Shown here: positions 22,048 through 30,841 of the stretch, piece after piece | How the letters are laid out: the number at the start of each line of letters is the position of its first letter | Position numbering within the stretch: the first letter of the stretch is position 1 | Assembly (NCBI RefSeq): GCF_016862895.1 | Contig: NZ_BONV01000025.1 | Location: 62,001 to 126,000, forward strand | DNA length: 64,000 nt | From: Planotetraspora kaengkrachanensis | Lineage (GTDB): Bacteria > Actinomycetota > Actinomycetes > Streptosporangiales > Streptosporangiaceae | Direction: 5' to 3' | The notes under the pieces: generated by a model | The model's database searches: none | Told to the model about the DNA's origin: nothing | Seen by the model: only the letters and a program-made list of their open reading frames with translations | Program-made: the position numbers and the translations under genes

Positions 22048-22461
22048 CTAAAGGTCCTTCCCAGGGGTCGGGCGCCAGACTTTTGCGTCCATGCGTCCCG
22101 GTGGTGCGACCCGGCGGGACAGACCGGGTCGGAAATTCGCGAATCTCATGTGTCCATGACCCTCGGGACTCGCGAGCGGTAGGTGCCCGGGGATCAGCCC
22201 CCGGGTCGTAGCCACCGACCAGGTGTCTTGGTGGAACGAACTCGCATGTCTCCGAGAAGGCCGCCTCTGGTCACGCCACCCGAAGGTGTGCCGACTGGAG
22301 GAAACGGTTTCAGGGAAATCGCCCTGCCCGCGTCGAAGGACGCGAAGCGAAGTGCAGCGATGTGCGAATGACAAGCACGCACCCAACACGGGGGCACCTG
22401 GTGCGGCTATCAGCCGCACATCACCAGCGCGCACAGCTATTCCCTGAAGGTCGAAGAGGCA
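22048..22461 (-). other. 414-bp gap between thrB and rho: rho leader and thrB end
   Basis: No coding sequence was recognised. A perfect hairpin (GTGCGGCT, loop ATC, AGCCGCAC; 22401-22419), flanked by weaker CTGGTG/CACCAG pairing, lies about 45 bp past the thrB stop and may terminate that transcript. The rest, about 350 bp, would be the promoter and a long 5' leader of rho. Rho genes are commonly autoregulated through their leaders, but no named structure was identified here. Confidence 0.5.
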
Positions 22462-23421
22462 TCAGCGTGTCTCGGGAAACAGAACGCCCGCACCAACCGT
22501 GTCGACGTTCATTGGCTGGATTAGCCACTCCGTACCCACTTCTGACGCGATCAAATCCTGCGTATCCCGTGTCGCAAACACAAGGACTGTCGGGCCCGCT
22601 CCCGAGACCACGGCGGGCAGGCCCGCCGCTCGGAGCCGGCGCACCAGATCCGCGGTCCGCGGCATCGCGGGCGCCCGGTAATCCTGGTGCAGCCGATCCT
22701 CGGTGGCGGCCATGAGCAGGCCGGGCTCCGGCGTCTGTGTCAACGCCGCGACCAGCAGCGCCGCCCGTCCCGCGTTCGCCGCCGCGTCGGAGTGCGGGAC
22801 GTCCTTCGGAAGCAGCCCCCTGGCCTCCTCGGTGGACAGGCGGAAACCGGGGATCAGCGCCACGGGCCGCACATCCTCGTGCGGTTTCAGTTTGACCATA
22901 TGCGCAGGTCCGAGGTGATCCGACCAGGCGATCGTCAGACCGCCGGCCAGGCAGGGGGCCACGTTGTCCGGATGGCCTTCGAGCTCCGTTGCGAGTGCGA
23001 ACACGTCGGCGTCCGTCAGCTCGCCGGGCCCCGTCGCCCCCGCGTCTCGCGGGCCCGCCGTACCGGCGAGGGCCCGGGCCGCGAGGATTCCCGCGCAGAT
23101 CGCGGCCGAGGAGGACCCGAGGCCGCGGGCGTGCGGGATGCGGTTGAGACAGCGGAGCCGGATTCCCGCAGGCTGGACGGCGCCCATGCGGTCGAACGCG
23201 ACGCGCATCGCCCTGACGATGAGGTGACCCTCACCCAGGTCCAGTTCGTCTGCGCCCTCACCCTCGACCTGGACGTGCACGCCCGCGTCGGCGAGCAGCG
23301 TCGCCTCGACCGCGTCGTGCAGGTCGAGCGCGAGACCGAGGCTGTCGAAGCCGGGACCGAGATTGGCGCTGGTCGCCGGGACGCGAACGACGACGCCGGG
23401 GCGGTCGTTGTCAGTTGTCAT
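22462..23421 (-). CDS. thrB: Homoserine kinase
   Basis: Phosphorylates L-homoserine with ATP for threonine synthesis. The 319-residue GHMP kinase begins with VVRVPATSANLGPGFDSLGL and carries the GHMP ATP-binding loop ARGLGSSSAAICAG near residue 100. It follows thrC on the same strand after 130 bp that contain a degenerate TGCATGATCACG repeat. Confidence 0.96.
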   Translation of the reverse strand: MTTDNDRPGVVVRVPATSANLGPGFDSLGLALDLHDAVEATLLADAGVHVQVEGEGADELDLGEGHLIVRAMRVAFDRMGAVQPAGIRLRCLNRIPHARGLGSSSAAICAGILAARALAGTAGPRDAGATGPGELTDADVFALATELEGHPDNVAPCLAGGLTIAWSDHLGPAHMVKLKPHEDVRPVALIPGFRLSTEEARGLLPKDVPHSDAAANAGRAALLVAALTQTPEPGLLMAATEDRLHQDYRAPAMPRTADLVRRLRAAGLPAVVSGAGPTVLVFATRDTQDLIASEVGTEWLIQPMNVDTVGAGVLFPETR

Positions 23422-23440
23422 TCATCACCTGAACCCGCTG

Positions 23441-23505
23441 TGCATGATCACGAACAATATCCTGGCTGGCCGGACCGACATTTCGCGAATCCGCGCACGA
23501 TCACG
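23441..23505 (+). repeat. Degenerate copy of the 52-53-bp TGCATGATCACG repeat
   Basis: TGCATGATCACGAAC at 23441-23455 is followed 53 bp on by GCACGATCACG (23495-23505), with CGCGAATCC between them as in the better copies at 40757, 41642 and 50484. It lies in the thrB-thrC gap. Only two units are recognisable and the spacer is diverged. Confidence 0.6.
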
Positions 23506-23551
23506 CCCGATTCGCGCAGGGCGTACGGCGCGACCACTCTGATGACGGGCG

Positions 23552-24610
23552 TCAGGCCAGCTCGAGAGCGGAAGCGGCCGCGAAGGCGTCGACGGGGATC
23601 GTCACCGGCGCCGGCGCACCGGAGATCGCCCAGTCGGGGTCCTTGAGCCCGTTGCCGGTCACCGTGCACACCACGCGCTGCCCGGGAACGAGCATCCCCT
23701 GCTCGTTGGCCTGCAGCAGGCCCGCCACGCTCGCGGCCGAGGCGAGCTCCACGAACACGCCCTCCTCCTGGGCCAGAAGCTTGTAGGCGGCGGCGATCTG
23801 GCGGTCGGTGACGGACTGGATGGCCCCGCTCGACTCGTCGCGCGCGGCCTCGGCGAGCCGCCACGACGCCGGGTTGCCGATCCTGATGGCGGTGGCGATC
23901 GTGTGCGGATGCGTGACCGGGGCTCCGATGACCAGGGGCGCCGCGCCGCTGGCCTGGAATCCCAGCATTCTGGGCCGCTTGGTGGCGATGCCCTCTTCCG
24001 CGTACTCCTTGTAGCCCATCCAGTAGGCCGAGATGTTGCCCGCGTTGCCTACGGGGATGCAGTGCACGTCCGGCGCGTCGCCGAGTTCGTCCACGATCTC
24101 GAAGGCGGCGGTCTTCTGGCCTTGGAGCCGGTGCGGATTGACCGAGTTCACCAGGGCGATCGGATAGTTCTCCGCCAGCTTCCTGGTCATCTCCAGGCAG
24201 TCGTCGAACGAGCCCTCCACCTGGAGCAGCTTGGCGCCGTGCACCAGGGCCTGGGCCAGCTTGCCCATCGCGATCTTCCCGCGCGGAACCAGGACGGCGC
24301 AGGTCAGGCCGGCCCGTACGGCGTAGGCGGCGGCGGAGGCGCTGGTGTTGCCCGTCGAGGCGCAGATGACCGCCTTGGCGCCCTCCTCGAGCGCCTTGCT
24401 GATCGCCACGGTCATGCCGCGGTCCTTGAAGCTGCCCGTCGGGTTGAGACCCTCGACCTTGAGATGGACGTCGCATCCGGTCAGCTGGGAGACGCGCCGG
24501 GCCGGCACGAGAGGCGTTCCGCCCTCGAAGAGGGTGACCACCGGCGTCGTCTCCGACACCGGAAGCCGGTCACGGTACTCCTCGATGAGGCCACGCCAAG
24601 CCCTGGACAT
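23552..24610 (-). CDS. thrC: Threonine synthase
   Basis: PLP enzyme converting O-phosphohomoserine to threonine. With the ATG at 24610 the product is 352 residues and begins [17 protein letters not shown], preceded by AAGGGAG. Lys62 in [11 protein letters not shown] is the PLP Schiff-base lysine, and [15 protein letters not shown] is the phosphate/cofactor region. The upstream neighbour is not hom, as it usually is, but the end of a glycosyltransferase gene 466 bp away, so thrC must have its own promoter. Confidence 0.96.
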   Translation of the reverse strand: MSRAWRGLIEEYRDRLPVSETTPVVTLFEGGTPLVPARRVSQLTGCDVHLKVEGLNPTGSFKDRGMTVAISKALEEGAKAVICASTGNTSASAAAYAVRAGLTCAVLVPRGKIAMGKLAQALVHGAKLLQVEGSFDDCLEMTRKLAENYPIALVNSVNPHRLQGQKTAAFEIVDELGDAPDVHCIPVGNAGNISAYWMGYKEYAEEGIATKRPRMLGFQASGAAPLVIGAPVTHPHTIATAIRIGNPASWRLAEAARDESSGAIQSVTDRQIAAAYKLLAQEEGVFVELASAASVAGLLQANEQGMLVPGQRVVCTVTGNGLKDPDWAISGAPAPVTIPVDAFAAASALELA

Positions 24611-25076
24611 GATTACTCCCTTCACGCGCCGCATACGCGTGCAACCTGGGGTATTGGCCACCGAGTCTACGGGCTTCCGCTCGCCATGTGGGAAGAATTG
24701 TCCAAGTACTGGACAGGGCCGGAACCGCCCAGGTCTCTCCACCACACTCAGCGGGTGAGGCCCCAGGAGCGCCGCTCCATGAATCGACGGCCGCGCCCGC
24801 CACCGCCCCCGGGAGCGACATCGCCGTCATCAAGGGCCTTGCGCCGGGCACTCAGAGTCGATACATGGCCAAAGTCCCGTTGTGCGCCGCCTCGCCCGAA
24901 AAGGTGGGCTTTGCCGTTATTCGCCGCACATTCCTGGTTCCAGTTTGCCAGGCGAGGTCGAGATCAGGCCCCGGGCCCTCGTAGATCATTAGGGTGACCG
25001 CGCGATGAGGGGTCGCGCCATCGACGTACCGGCGGGAGCCGGCGGGGAAATCGGCCCGCCGGCTCCCGCCGCCGCC
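24611..25076. other. 466-bp gap upstream of thrC at the border of the glycan island
   Basis: No coding sequence was recognised. It contains a strong stem at 25031-25070 (listed separately) and TGTCC-AAGTACT-GGACA (24699-24715), a 17-bp symmetric site about 90 bp upstream of thrC that could be an operator. The remainder shows no clear structure. It should hold the thrC promoter. Confidence 0.4.
25031..25070 (-). terminator. 16-bp hairpin after the first glycosyltransferase operon
   Basis: GGCGGGAGCCGGCGGG and CCCGCCGGCTCCCGCC form a perfect 16-bp stem with an 8-base loop, immediately beyond the stop of the 580-residue glycosyltransferase. It should insulate thrC from the island operon. Confidence 0.7.
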
Positions 25077-26819
25077 CTACTCCTGTCCGTCACCCGCCTG
25101 CTTGCCGTGCGACTGGTCACGAAGCAGGCTCCGAATACGGCGGAGGCCGCTTCGCGTGATGCGAGTGAGGCCATGGCCCTGCTTGAGCGCGGTGACCTGC
25201 TTGCGCAGGGCACCGACCTCGCGGCGAAGCTGCACCGCCTGGGTCCGCCAGCGCTTCGCCTCTTCACGGGCCTCGGTGACCTTGCCCTTGAGCCCTTCGG
25301 CCTCCTTGGTCAGCCTGGCCAGTTCCTTGGTCAGCCTGGCCACCTCACCCTGCAGAACCGATCTTTCCTGCTGCTGGCGATAGGTGGTCCTGCGATCGTC
25401 CGGGACAGTCGCGTCGACCGCCGGTAGCAGTCCGTAGGACTCCGGGTCCACCCACATCGACCCGTAGATCTCGGTCACGACCCCGTCGAGATCCTCCCCG
25501 TCCTCCGCCAGCATCTCGGCACGGGCGAAGGCCGCCGTCCGCTCCATGCGGGCGGCGACGATCCCGTCCGGCTGCTCGGCCAGGAAAACGGACACCAGGC
25601 CGAGGCCGCGCTCCGTCATCAGATCGGTCAGCTGGGCCAGGCCGTCCTCACCGGGGACCCAGCCCGAGGGCAGGCGCAGCACGAAAGGCGCCAGGCCCGG
25701 GCGTCCGCCGAGTCGCACCCGGGGTTCGGCGGCGTAGTGGCGGCGAACCAGCGCGAGGTCGCCGGGCGGCGTACCGCGCTCGTCTTCCAGTTCGTCCCAC
25801 GGTCCCCTCAGGACGACCGACACGTCGGGGATCGTCCCCGCCAGGACAGCGTCGACCACCGTCCGGACGTCCTCGTAGGAGGCGCCGGTCACGTCCGTCT
25901 CCACCTCGACGTACGGCACGAGCCACTGCCGGTTCGGATGGGTCCGCAGCGAACGGTGGTGCGGGACGTGGTCGGGAACGGACTCCTGGCCGTCACGCCC
26001 GCCGGACGTCTCCTGCCGCCTCGTTGAGGACCCCAGGCGATAGGCCGTGGCGACGGGCTCGGGAACGAACACCGCTCCGGCCTCGGACAGCCGGTATCCC
26101 ATCGCGGTGTCCAGGCCCAGGACGAATCCTCCGTCCGCTGAGCCGACAGCCTTGAGCAACATGGCGTCGACCGACGTCGACTCCCCCGTATAGAGCCGGA
26201 AGGCGTCGTGCGCGGCCGAACGAAGACCGTCGGTGCGCTCGACCAGGTCCACCACCCACGCGTCCGGTTCCGCGGGCTCGAACAACTTCGCCCGGTCGCC
26301 CGCCATGGCCACCTCGGGCGGCGCGGGCGACGCCGCCGTGGAGCGCAGGTCACCTGTGACGGCGAGGTAGGGGGCGAGGTGGTGCCAGCGCATGTGCGCC
26401 TCGATCGCCACCCGGTCCAGCACCACGTCGGAGTCGAGCCAGTGGACGACGTCGCCCCTGGCGGCCCGCAGCCCCGCGTCGCGCGCGCCGGCCAGGCCCC
26501 GGGTCTCACAGACGATCAGCCGGGTGTTCACATGGCGGATCTCCGGCAGGCGCACCGGCGGCTCGCTGCCGTCGCCGACGACGACGACCTCGACCAGTTC
26601 GGCCGGATAGCTCTGATCGGCCAGACCCGCGAGCGTGAGGTCGAGCTTCTCCTGACCGTCGCAGGCGGGAACGACGACACTCACCCGCATGTCGGGCGTC
26701 CACGCACCGATCTCGGGCGGCGTGAGGACCGAGTAGTCGTTCCCACGGATCCGGGGAATCACAGGAGTCACTCGCGGCGGCACAGCGGGCGCACCGGGGA
26801 GTCTCGGGAGGCGGTTCAC
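25077..26819 (-). CDS. GT2 family glycosyltransferase with C-terminal coiled coil (paralogue 1)
   Basis: A 580-residue protein. A GT-A fold begins near residue 44 (MRVSVVVPACDGQ) with the metal-binding DSD at about 129-131 in HWLDSDVVLDR. A middle domain of unknown type follows, then a heptad-rich coiled coil from about 477 to 545 (LTKELARLTKEAEGLKGKV) and a basic tail. The GTG at 26819 overlaps the preceding TGA by four bases (GTGA) and has GGAGGG upstream, so it was preferred to the ATG at 26858. It is closely similar throughout to the gene at 30842-32572. It likely adds sugars to a surface polymer; donor and acceptor are unknown. Confidence 0.88.
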   Translation of the reverse strand: MNRLPRLPGAPAVPPRVTPVIPRIRGNDYSVLTPPEIGAWTPDMRVSVVVPACDGQEKLDLTLAGLADQSYPAELVEVVVVGDGSEPPVRLPEIRHVNTRLIVCETRGLAGARDAGLRAARGDVVHWLDSDVVLDRVAIEAHMRWHHLAPYLAVTGDLRSTAASPAPPEVAMAGDRAKLFEPAEPDAWVVDLVERTDGLRSAAHDAFRLYTGESTSVDAMLLKAVGSADGGFVLGLDTAMGYRLSEAGAVFVPEPVATAYRLGSSTRRQETSGGRDGQESVPDHVPHHRSLRTHPNRQWLVPYVEVETDVTGASYEDVRTVVDAVLAGTIPDVSVVLRGPWDELEDERGTPPGDLALVRRHYAAEPRVRLGGRPGLAPFVLRLPSGWVPGEDGLAQLTDLMTERGLGLVSVFLAEQPDGIVAARMERTAAFARAEMLAEDGEDLDGVVTEIYGSMWVDPESYGLLPAVDATVPDDRRTTYRQQQERSVLQGEVARLTKELARLTKEAEGLKGKVTEAREEAKRWRTQAVQLRREVGALRKQVTALKQGHGLTRITRSGLRRIRSLLRDQSHGKQAGDGQE

Positions 26820-27904
26820 GAACCCTCCAGGATCCGAGTCGGACGGAATCCGCGCCACTGATTGGCCGAGCCTCGGATGAACTCGGAGAGCGGTGGCTGC
26901 CAGGTGTGCTGTGCTGTCGCGGACCGCCGGACCAGAAGGCCCATCCCGTGGGTCCGGTAGATGGTGCCGCCTGCCGCCTCGACCGCCCGGAGCAACCGGG
27001 TGTCACCCCCTTGGGGCACCGGCTGGAAACCGCCGATCTCCTGGAATGTGGCACGCTCCAGCATCAGGGTCGCGCCCGACACGAGGTCGGCCATGATCTC
27101 CGTGCGCCAGCGGCCCCTGCGGACCGTGATGTCCAGCGGTTCGAGGTAGTAGTACTCGGTGGGCATGCCGACCACGTCGGCCCCCGAATACTCCTTGGCG
27201 AGCAGCAGGTCCGACAGATGGTCCGGGCTGTACCAGTCGTCGTCATCCCATTTCGCGATGTAGCGGCCACTGGCCCGCTCGACCGCGGCGTTGATCACAT
27301 CGCCGAACACGGTCTCTCTCCCGAGCTCCACGACCTGGATCGGGAAGGGGAAGTCCCGTGCCTCCTGCCGTACGACCTCTGCGGGAAAGCCGTGAGCGGC
27401 GTAGACGACTTCCATGTCGACATGCCGCTGGCGGGCCAGCTGCGCCAGCGTGAAGGCCGTCAGCGCCGGCCTTCTGCTCGCCGCGATGACGCTGACCAGG
27501 CCGCGTTCACTCGTGTTGATCGAGCGCAGGAGCCCGTGGCGGCGCAGCCGCAGGCTGTGCTCTTCTCGCCGGAGGTCGGCCAGCGACGCGCCGGTGCTGT
27601 CGATCTCAGGCTCGAGCCATCGGGTGTCGGTGACGAGGTCCCTCAGCTCCGGATCGATCCAGTCGGGCGCCGCGGCCGAGTGCACCGGCACTCCGGCCGC
27701 TGCGAGCTGGTGAATGACGTCCAAGGAGGCGATGGAATGGGGCCATTCAATTCGAACTCCCCGAAGATCACGCAAACCGGCCACGTTCTCCTCGGTGAGC
27801 CCATCGGGGACGGGCGTTCCGGCGATGACCCACCGGCTCCCGTCCCAGCGGGCCTCCGCCATGTCCGCGCTCGGGGCGCGGACGAAGCCCTTAGGGCTGA
27901 TCAT
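26816..27904 (-). CDS. GT2 family glycosyltransferase with extra N-terminal domain
   Basis: A 362-residue protein. About 110 N-terminal residues have no recognised domain. A GT-A catalytic domain follows (LVSVIAASRRPALTAFTL) with the metal motif WDDDDWYS near residue 218 and a later GGFQPVPQGGDTRLLRA acceptor-side motif. The ATG at 27904 was chosen because GGAGG lies five bases upstream; a longer frame exists but is non-conserved. Its 3' end overlaps the next gene by GTGA, implying coupled translation. A collapsed copy of this gene occupies the same position before the second paralogue (32569-32712). Confidence 0.87.
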   Translation of the reverse strand: MISPKGFVRAPSADMAEARWDGSRWVIAGTPVPDGLTEENVAGLRDLRGVRIEWPHSIASLDVIHQLAAAGVPVHSAAAPDWIDPELRDLVTDTRWLEPEIDSTGASLADLRREEHSLRLRRHGLLRSINTSERGLVSVIAASRRPALTAFTLAQLARQRHVDMEVVYAAHGFPAEVVRQEARDFPFPIQVVELGRETVFGDVINAAVERASGRYIAKWDDDDWYSPDHLSDLLLAKEYSGADVVGMPTEYYYLEPLDITVRRGRWRTEIMADLVSGATLMLERATFQEIGGFQPVPQGGDTRLLRAVEAAGGTIYRTHGMGLLVRRSATAQHTWQPPLSEFIRGSANQWRGFRPTRILEGS

Positions 27905-28272
27905 GAAACCTCCACCGTCCATCACCTGCATGGCGCTCAATAAGAACCGCATTCTGGCATAGCGGGTCCAACCACACCCCGCCGACAACATGCACGAAAC
28001 AGCGCGAACTCGTAGGGGTCGCGGGGCGGCCACGCAAGCCTGAAGGGTTGGGCGCTGCCGCTCGACCCTCCAGAGGGCCGCCGCCGCAGCGGAGGAGGTG
28101 CCGGTGTCGCTCATGGCGACACAGATGTCCACGCCGCCAGGCGATTTACCGATTTCCCCTAGCTTCTCCCGCTCGTCTCCGCAGGCACTACCATTCCGGG
28201 GCATCCGGACACAGCAAGATCCGCCCCGGGAAGCACCGGGGGCGGCGAGGCCTCGGGGGGACGGAGAGACAG
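27905..28272. other. 368-bp divergent promoter region in the glycan island
   Basis: It separates the minus-strand glycosyltransferase pair from the plus-strand deacetylase. It contains the 17-bp box at 27943-27959 (listed separately). No further repeat or coding sequence was recognised; the minus-strand open frame across part of it lacks similarity to the duplicate locus and was not accepted. Confidence 0.4.
27943..27959 (-). promoter_or_regulatory. Conserved 17-bp box upstream of the glycosyltransferase pair
   Basis: AGAACCGCATTCTGGCA on the plus strand is identical at 32753-32769, and in both places lies 39-41 bp upstream of the first start codon of a glycosyltransferase unit. The flanking sequence has diverged, so the box may have been kept for promoter or regulator binding, although shared ancestry alone could also explain it. 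Confidence 0.5.
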
Positions 28273-29151
28273 ATGCTCGGGAAGATCCGATCAAGCCGGC
28301 TCAGAGCGCTGCTGGGAGTGGGCGGCCTGCTGGGAGCGAGCGGGATCGGCTGGGCCGCGCACGGAATGACGAGTCCCCCGCCGTCACCGGTCCCCCAGAT
28401 CACGGCACACACCCCGGCGAAGCCCGTCACAGTCGTCACACTGGGATTCGACGACGCGTATGCCGATCAGATGCAGGCGCTGCCGCTCCTGCGTGAGAAG
28501 CGGTTGTCCGCCACCTTCTACGTCATCAGCGGCGTGATCGGCCGAAAGGGGGTCATGACGTGGAAGCAGGTCGCCCAGGTGGCCGCGGCCGGCCACGAGA
28601 TCGGCGGGCACACCGTCGACCACCACCGGCTGAAGGGCCTGAGCGTGGCGCGACTCCGCCATGAGATCTGCGACGACCGCGTCACCCTCTTCAAGAAGGG
28701 CTACAAGCCGGTCTCGTTCGCCTACCCGCTGGGATCGTACGACGACAACGCCGCGGCGACCGTCCTCAAGTGCGGGTACAACAACGGGCGACTGACCAGC
28801 GGTCTCTACGGCAAGGGACCGTTCAGCGAGACCCTCCCGCCGGCGAACCCCTCCTTGATCAGGACGCGCAGCGCCGGCACCGCACCCGAGGACGTGGTCG
28901 CGAACATCGAGGCCGGCATCAAGGATGCGCAGGCGCACGGCGGCGGCTGGTACAACATCGTCCTTCACCACATCTGCGACACCTGCCGCACGGACTCGAT
29001 CTCGCGTGCCGACTTCATCAAGCTGCTGGCGTGGTTGCGCCAGAGCGTCGACGACGGCTCGATCATGATGCGGACGGCGGGGCAGGTCGTGGGCGGCCCG
29101 GTGCGCCCGCCGATCAGCGCGGCTGCGCTGACGGCGCAGAGCGCGCACTAG
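28273..29151 (+). CDS. Secreted polysaccharide deacetylase (NodB homology domain, CE4)
   Basis: A 292-residue protein with a basic N-terminus and hydrophobic stretch ALLGVGGLLGASGIGWAA (residues 12-29), a signal peptide or membrane anchor. The NodB domain shows catalytic Asp60-Asp61 in TLGFDDAYADQ, the metal-binding HTVDH at 113-117, FAYPLGSY at 149-156 and the histidine motif IVLHHIC at 229-235. It should remove N-acetyl groups from a cell-wall or surface glycan, fitting its glycosyltransferase neighbours. The ATG at 28273 was chosen because GGAGAG precedes it and the signal peptide begins there. Confidence 0.9.
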   Translation: MLGKIRSSRLRALLGVGGLLGASGIGWAAHGMTSPPPSPVPQITAHTPAKPVTVVTLGFDDAYADQMQALPLLREKRLSATFYVISGVIGRKGVMTWKQVAQVAAAGHEIGGHTVDHHRLKGLSVARLRHEICDDRVTLFKKGYKPVSFAYPLGSYDDNAAATVLKCGYNNGRLTSGLYGKGPFSETLPPANPSLIRTRSAGTAPEDVVANIEAGIKDAQAHGGGWYNIVLHHICDTCRTDSISRADFIKLLAWLRQSVDDGSIMMRTAGQVVGGPVRPPISAAALTAQSAH

Positions 29152-29420
29152 CGGACGGCGGGGCACGTCGCGCCGAACCGCCCGCGCACGTCCGGCACGC
29201 CGACGGGCACGGCCGGCCGGCCTCTGACGGCAGGCACGTTCCCCACGTCATCGAAGATCGGAAATCGACGCCAAGACGGCCTGATCATCGACTCGACGAG
29301 GAGAATTCGCGGACGCTAAGGTTGCCGTACCATTCGCCCGTTTTCGGCGTAATGGAGGACTTATACGTCGAGATTTCGCCGTCTGGCGCGTTTCGACCTC
29401 GCCACTTCAGGGGCCATAAA

Positions 29421-30746
29421 ATGCAGATCGACGCAGTGTCGCGGGAGAGTGCTCTAACGATCTCCATAACTCCCGACGCCGAGGATCCGATCGCGGTCGA
29501 CGGCAAACCCAAGCTGAGCCGCCGGTCGATGACCGCCCAGCTCCCCGAGGGTTGGTCGCTCGACTCGATCCACCCGGATCTGCTGGCCCTGGTCGCCCTG
29601 CTCACCGTCCGGCCGTGGATCCACAGCCGCCTCCAGCTGACCTGGGCGGTCAGCGCGCATTTCGCCGACACCCTCCGGCGAACGATGAAGATCGAAGTGG
29701 GCCCGGTGTCGGCCGAAGTGCAACCTCGCAACCACCCTCTGCGCGGCGTGCCCGGCCTGGCGTTCAGCGGAGGGGTCGACTCGATGGCCGCCGCGGCGGT
29801 CATGCCGTCCAACACGATCTTCTACTTCAACGAGCGGACCAACCCGCCGGGAAGCGGCCCGTCGCTCTACAACATGCGTCCCGCCCTGCACGCGTGCGCG
29901 GGCATGGCCGCGATGGGCCGCACGGTCCGCCGCGTGCCCTGCAACGTGGAACACGTGCGCAACCCGCTCGGCGTCCCCGTCGATCTCGCCAACTCCATCC
30001 CGGCCATCCTCATGGCCGACGTCGACAACCTCGACGCCATCGGCTGGGGGACGATCGCGGAGTCCTCGTACCGGACCGGCTCCCACGGCTGGATCGACTA
30101 CGCCAAGCGGGACATCTTCACGAACTGGTGCGCGGTCTTCGATGCGGCGGGCCTGTACTTCTTCAACGCCGTCGCCGGGGTGAGCGAGGTCGGGACGAGC
30201 ACGATCGTGCGATCGTCTCCCGGCGGGGAACTGGCACAGTCGTGCATCCGCGGCGAGATCGGCCTGCCGTGCACCAAATGCTGGAAGTGCGTCAGGAAGA
30301 CGCTGGTGGACTCCGCGATCATCGGTGCGTGGCCTTCGGAAAGGTGGCTTCTTGAGTCGCTGCCCTCCCCCGAGCCCATGCGGTTCCTGACCAAGATCCC
30401 GATCAAGCATGAGTGCGTCCTGACGTTCGCCCTCGGCCGCTACAAGGGCTCCGCGCCGCAGTTGCGCGCCCTGAAGTCGCGTGTACGCGCCGACAAGCTG
30501 GACGTGGAGTGGCTCAGCAGGCACTACATCCCCGCCCTGGACCTGGTCCCCCATCACTACCGGATCGGTGTGCGCGCCTCAATCGAGAAGTACCTGCCGC
30601 CCATGACCGCTGCGGACGAGGCCGCGTTCCGCGGCTGGACGATGGACGAGGTCGAGAACTCGCCGTCCTTCGTGGAGCTGGCCGCCAATTTCGAGAACCT
30701 CACGAAGTCGGCCGCCGAAGCGCACAAGAAGAAGGCGAAGGCCTGA
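29421..30746 (+). CDS. PP-loop ATPase-like protein with QueC-like cysteine cluster (possibly DUF6395)
   Basis: A 441-residue protein. The central PP-loop GLAFSGGVDSMAA (SGGVDS at 116-121) is the pyrophosphate-binding motif of N-type ATP pyrophosphatases, which adenylate a carboxyl or carbonyl group. Four cysteines, Cys275 and Cys284-x2-Cys287-x2-Cys290 (LPCTKCWKC), are arranged like the zinc site of QueC. Residues 1-100 and the Lys-rich C-terminus are unrelated to QueC. No other queuosine gene is nearby and the context is glycan synthesis, so amidation or amide-bond formation on a sugar acid is conceivable but unproven. The ATG at 29421 has AGGGG upstream; an ATG at 29352 is an alternative. 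Confidence 0.78.
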   Translation: MQIDAVSRESALTISITPDAEDPIAVDGKPKLSRRSMTAQLPEGWSLDSIHPDLLALVALLTVRPWIHSRLQLTWAVSAHFADTLRRTMKIEVGPVSAEVQPRNHPLRGVPGLAFSGGVDSMAAAAVMPSNTIFYFNERTNPPGSGPSLYNMRPALHACAGMAAMGRTVRRVPCNVEHVRNPLGVPVDLANSIPAILMADVDNLDAIGWGTIAESSYRTGSHGWIDYAKRDIFTNWCAVFDAAGLYFFNAVAGVSEVGTSTIVRSSPGGELAQSCIRGEIGLPCTKCWKCVRKTLVDSAIIGAWPSERWLLESLPSPEPMRFLTKIPIKHECVLTFALGRYKGSAPQLRALKSRVRADKLDVEWLSRHYIPALDLVPHHYRIGVRASIEKYLPPMTAADEAAFRGWTMDEVENSPSFVELAANFENLTKSAAEAHKKKAKA

Positions 30747-30778
30747 GCAACCGGGAGGAGCGCTTCCCGGGAAAGAGA

Positions 30779-30810
30779 ACGGGTGACACCCCGCTGGGGG
30801 TGTCACCCGT
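30779..30810. terminator. Bidirectional 14-bp hairpin between convergent island genes
   Basis: ACGGGTGACACCCC and GGGGTGTCACCCGT form a perfect 14-bp stem with a four-base loop, followed on the plus strand by TTTACTT. It lies between the plus-strand PP-loop gene and the minus-strand glycosyltransferase and should stop both. Confidence 0.85.
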
Positions 30811-30841
30811 TTACTTAGGGCCGGTCACTTCCTTGAGCCGG

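Noticed and set aside
22048-22461. Known riboswitch or attenuator upstream of rho or after thrB
   Set aside because: Only one simple hairpin was found; no conserved riboswitch core could be recognised by eye.
29421-30746. Annotation as QueC (7-cyano-7-deazaguanine synthase)
   Set aside because: It is about twice the QueC length, has unrelated terminal regions and no queuosine gene nearby; only the PP-loop and cysteine spacing match.
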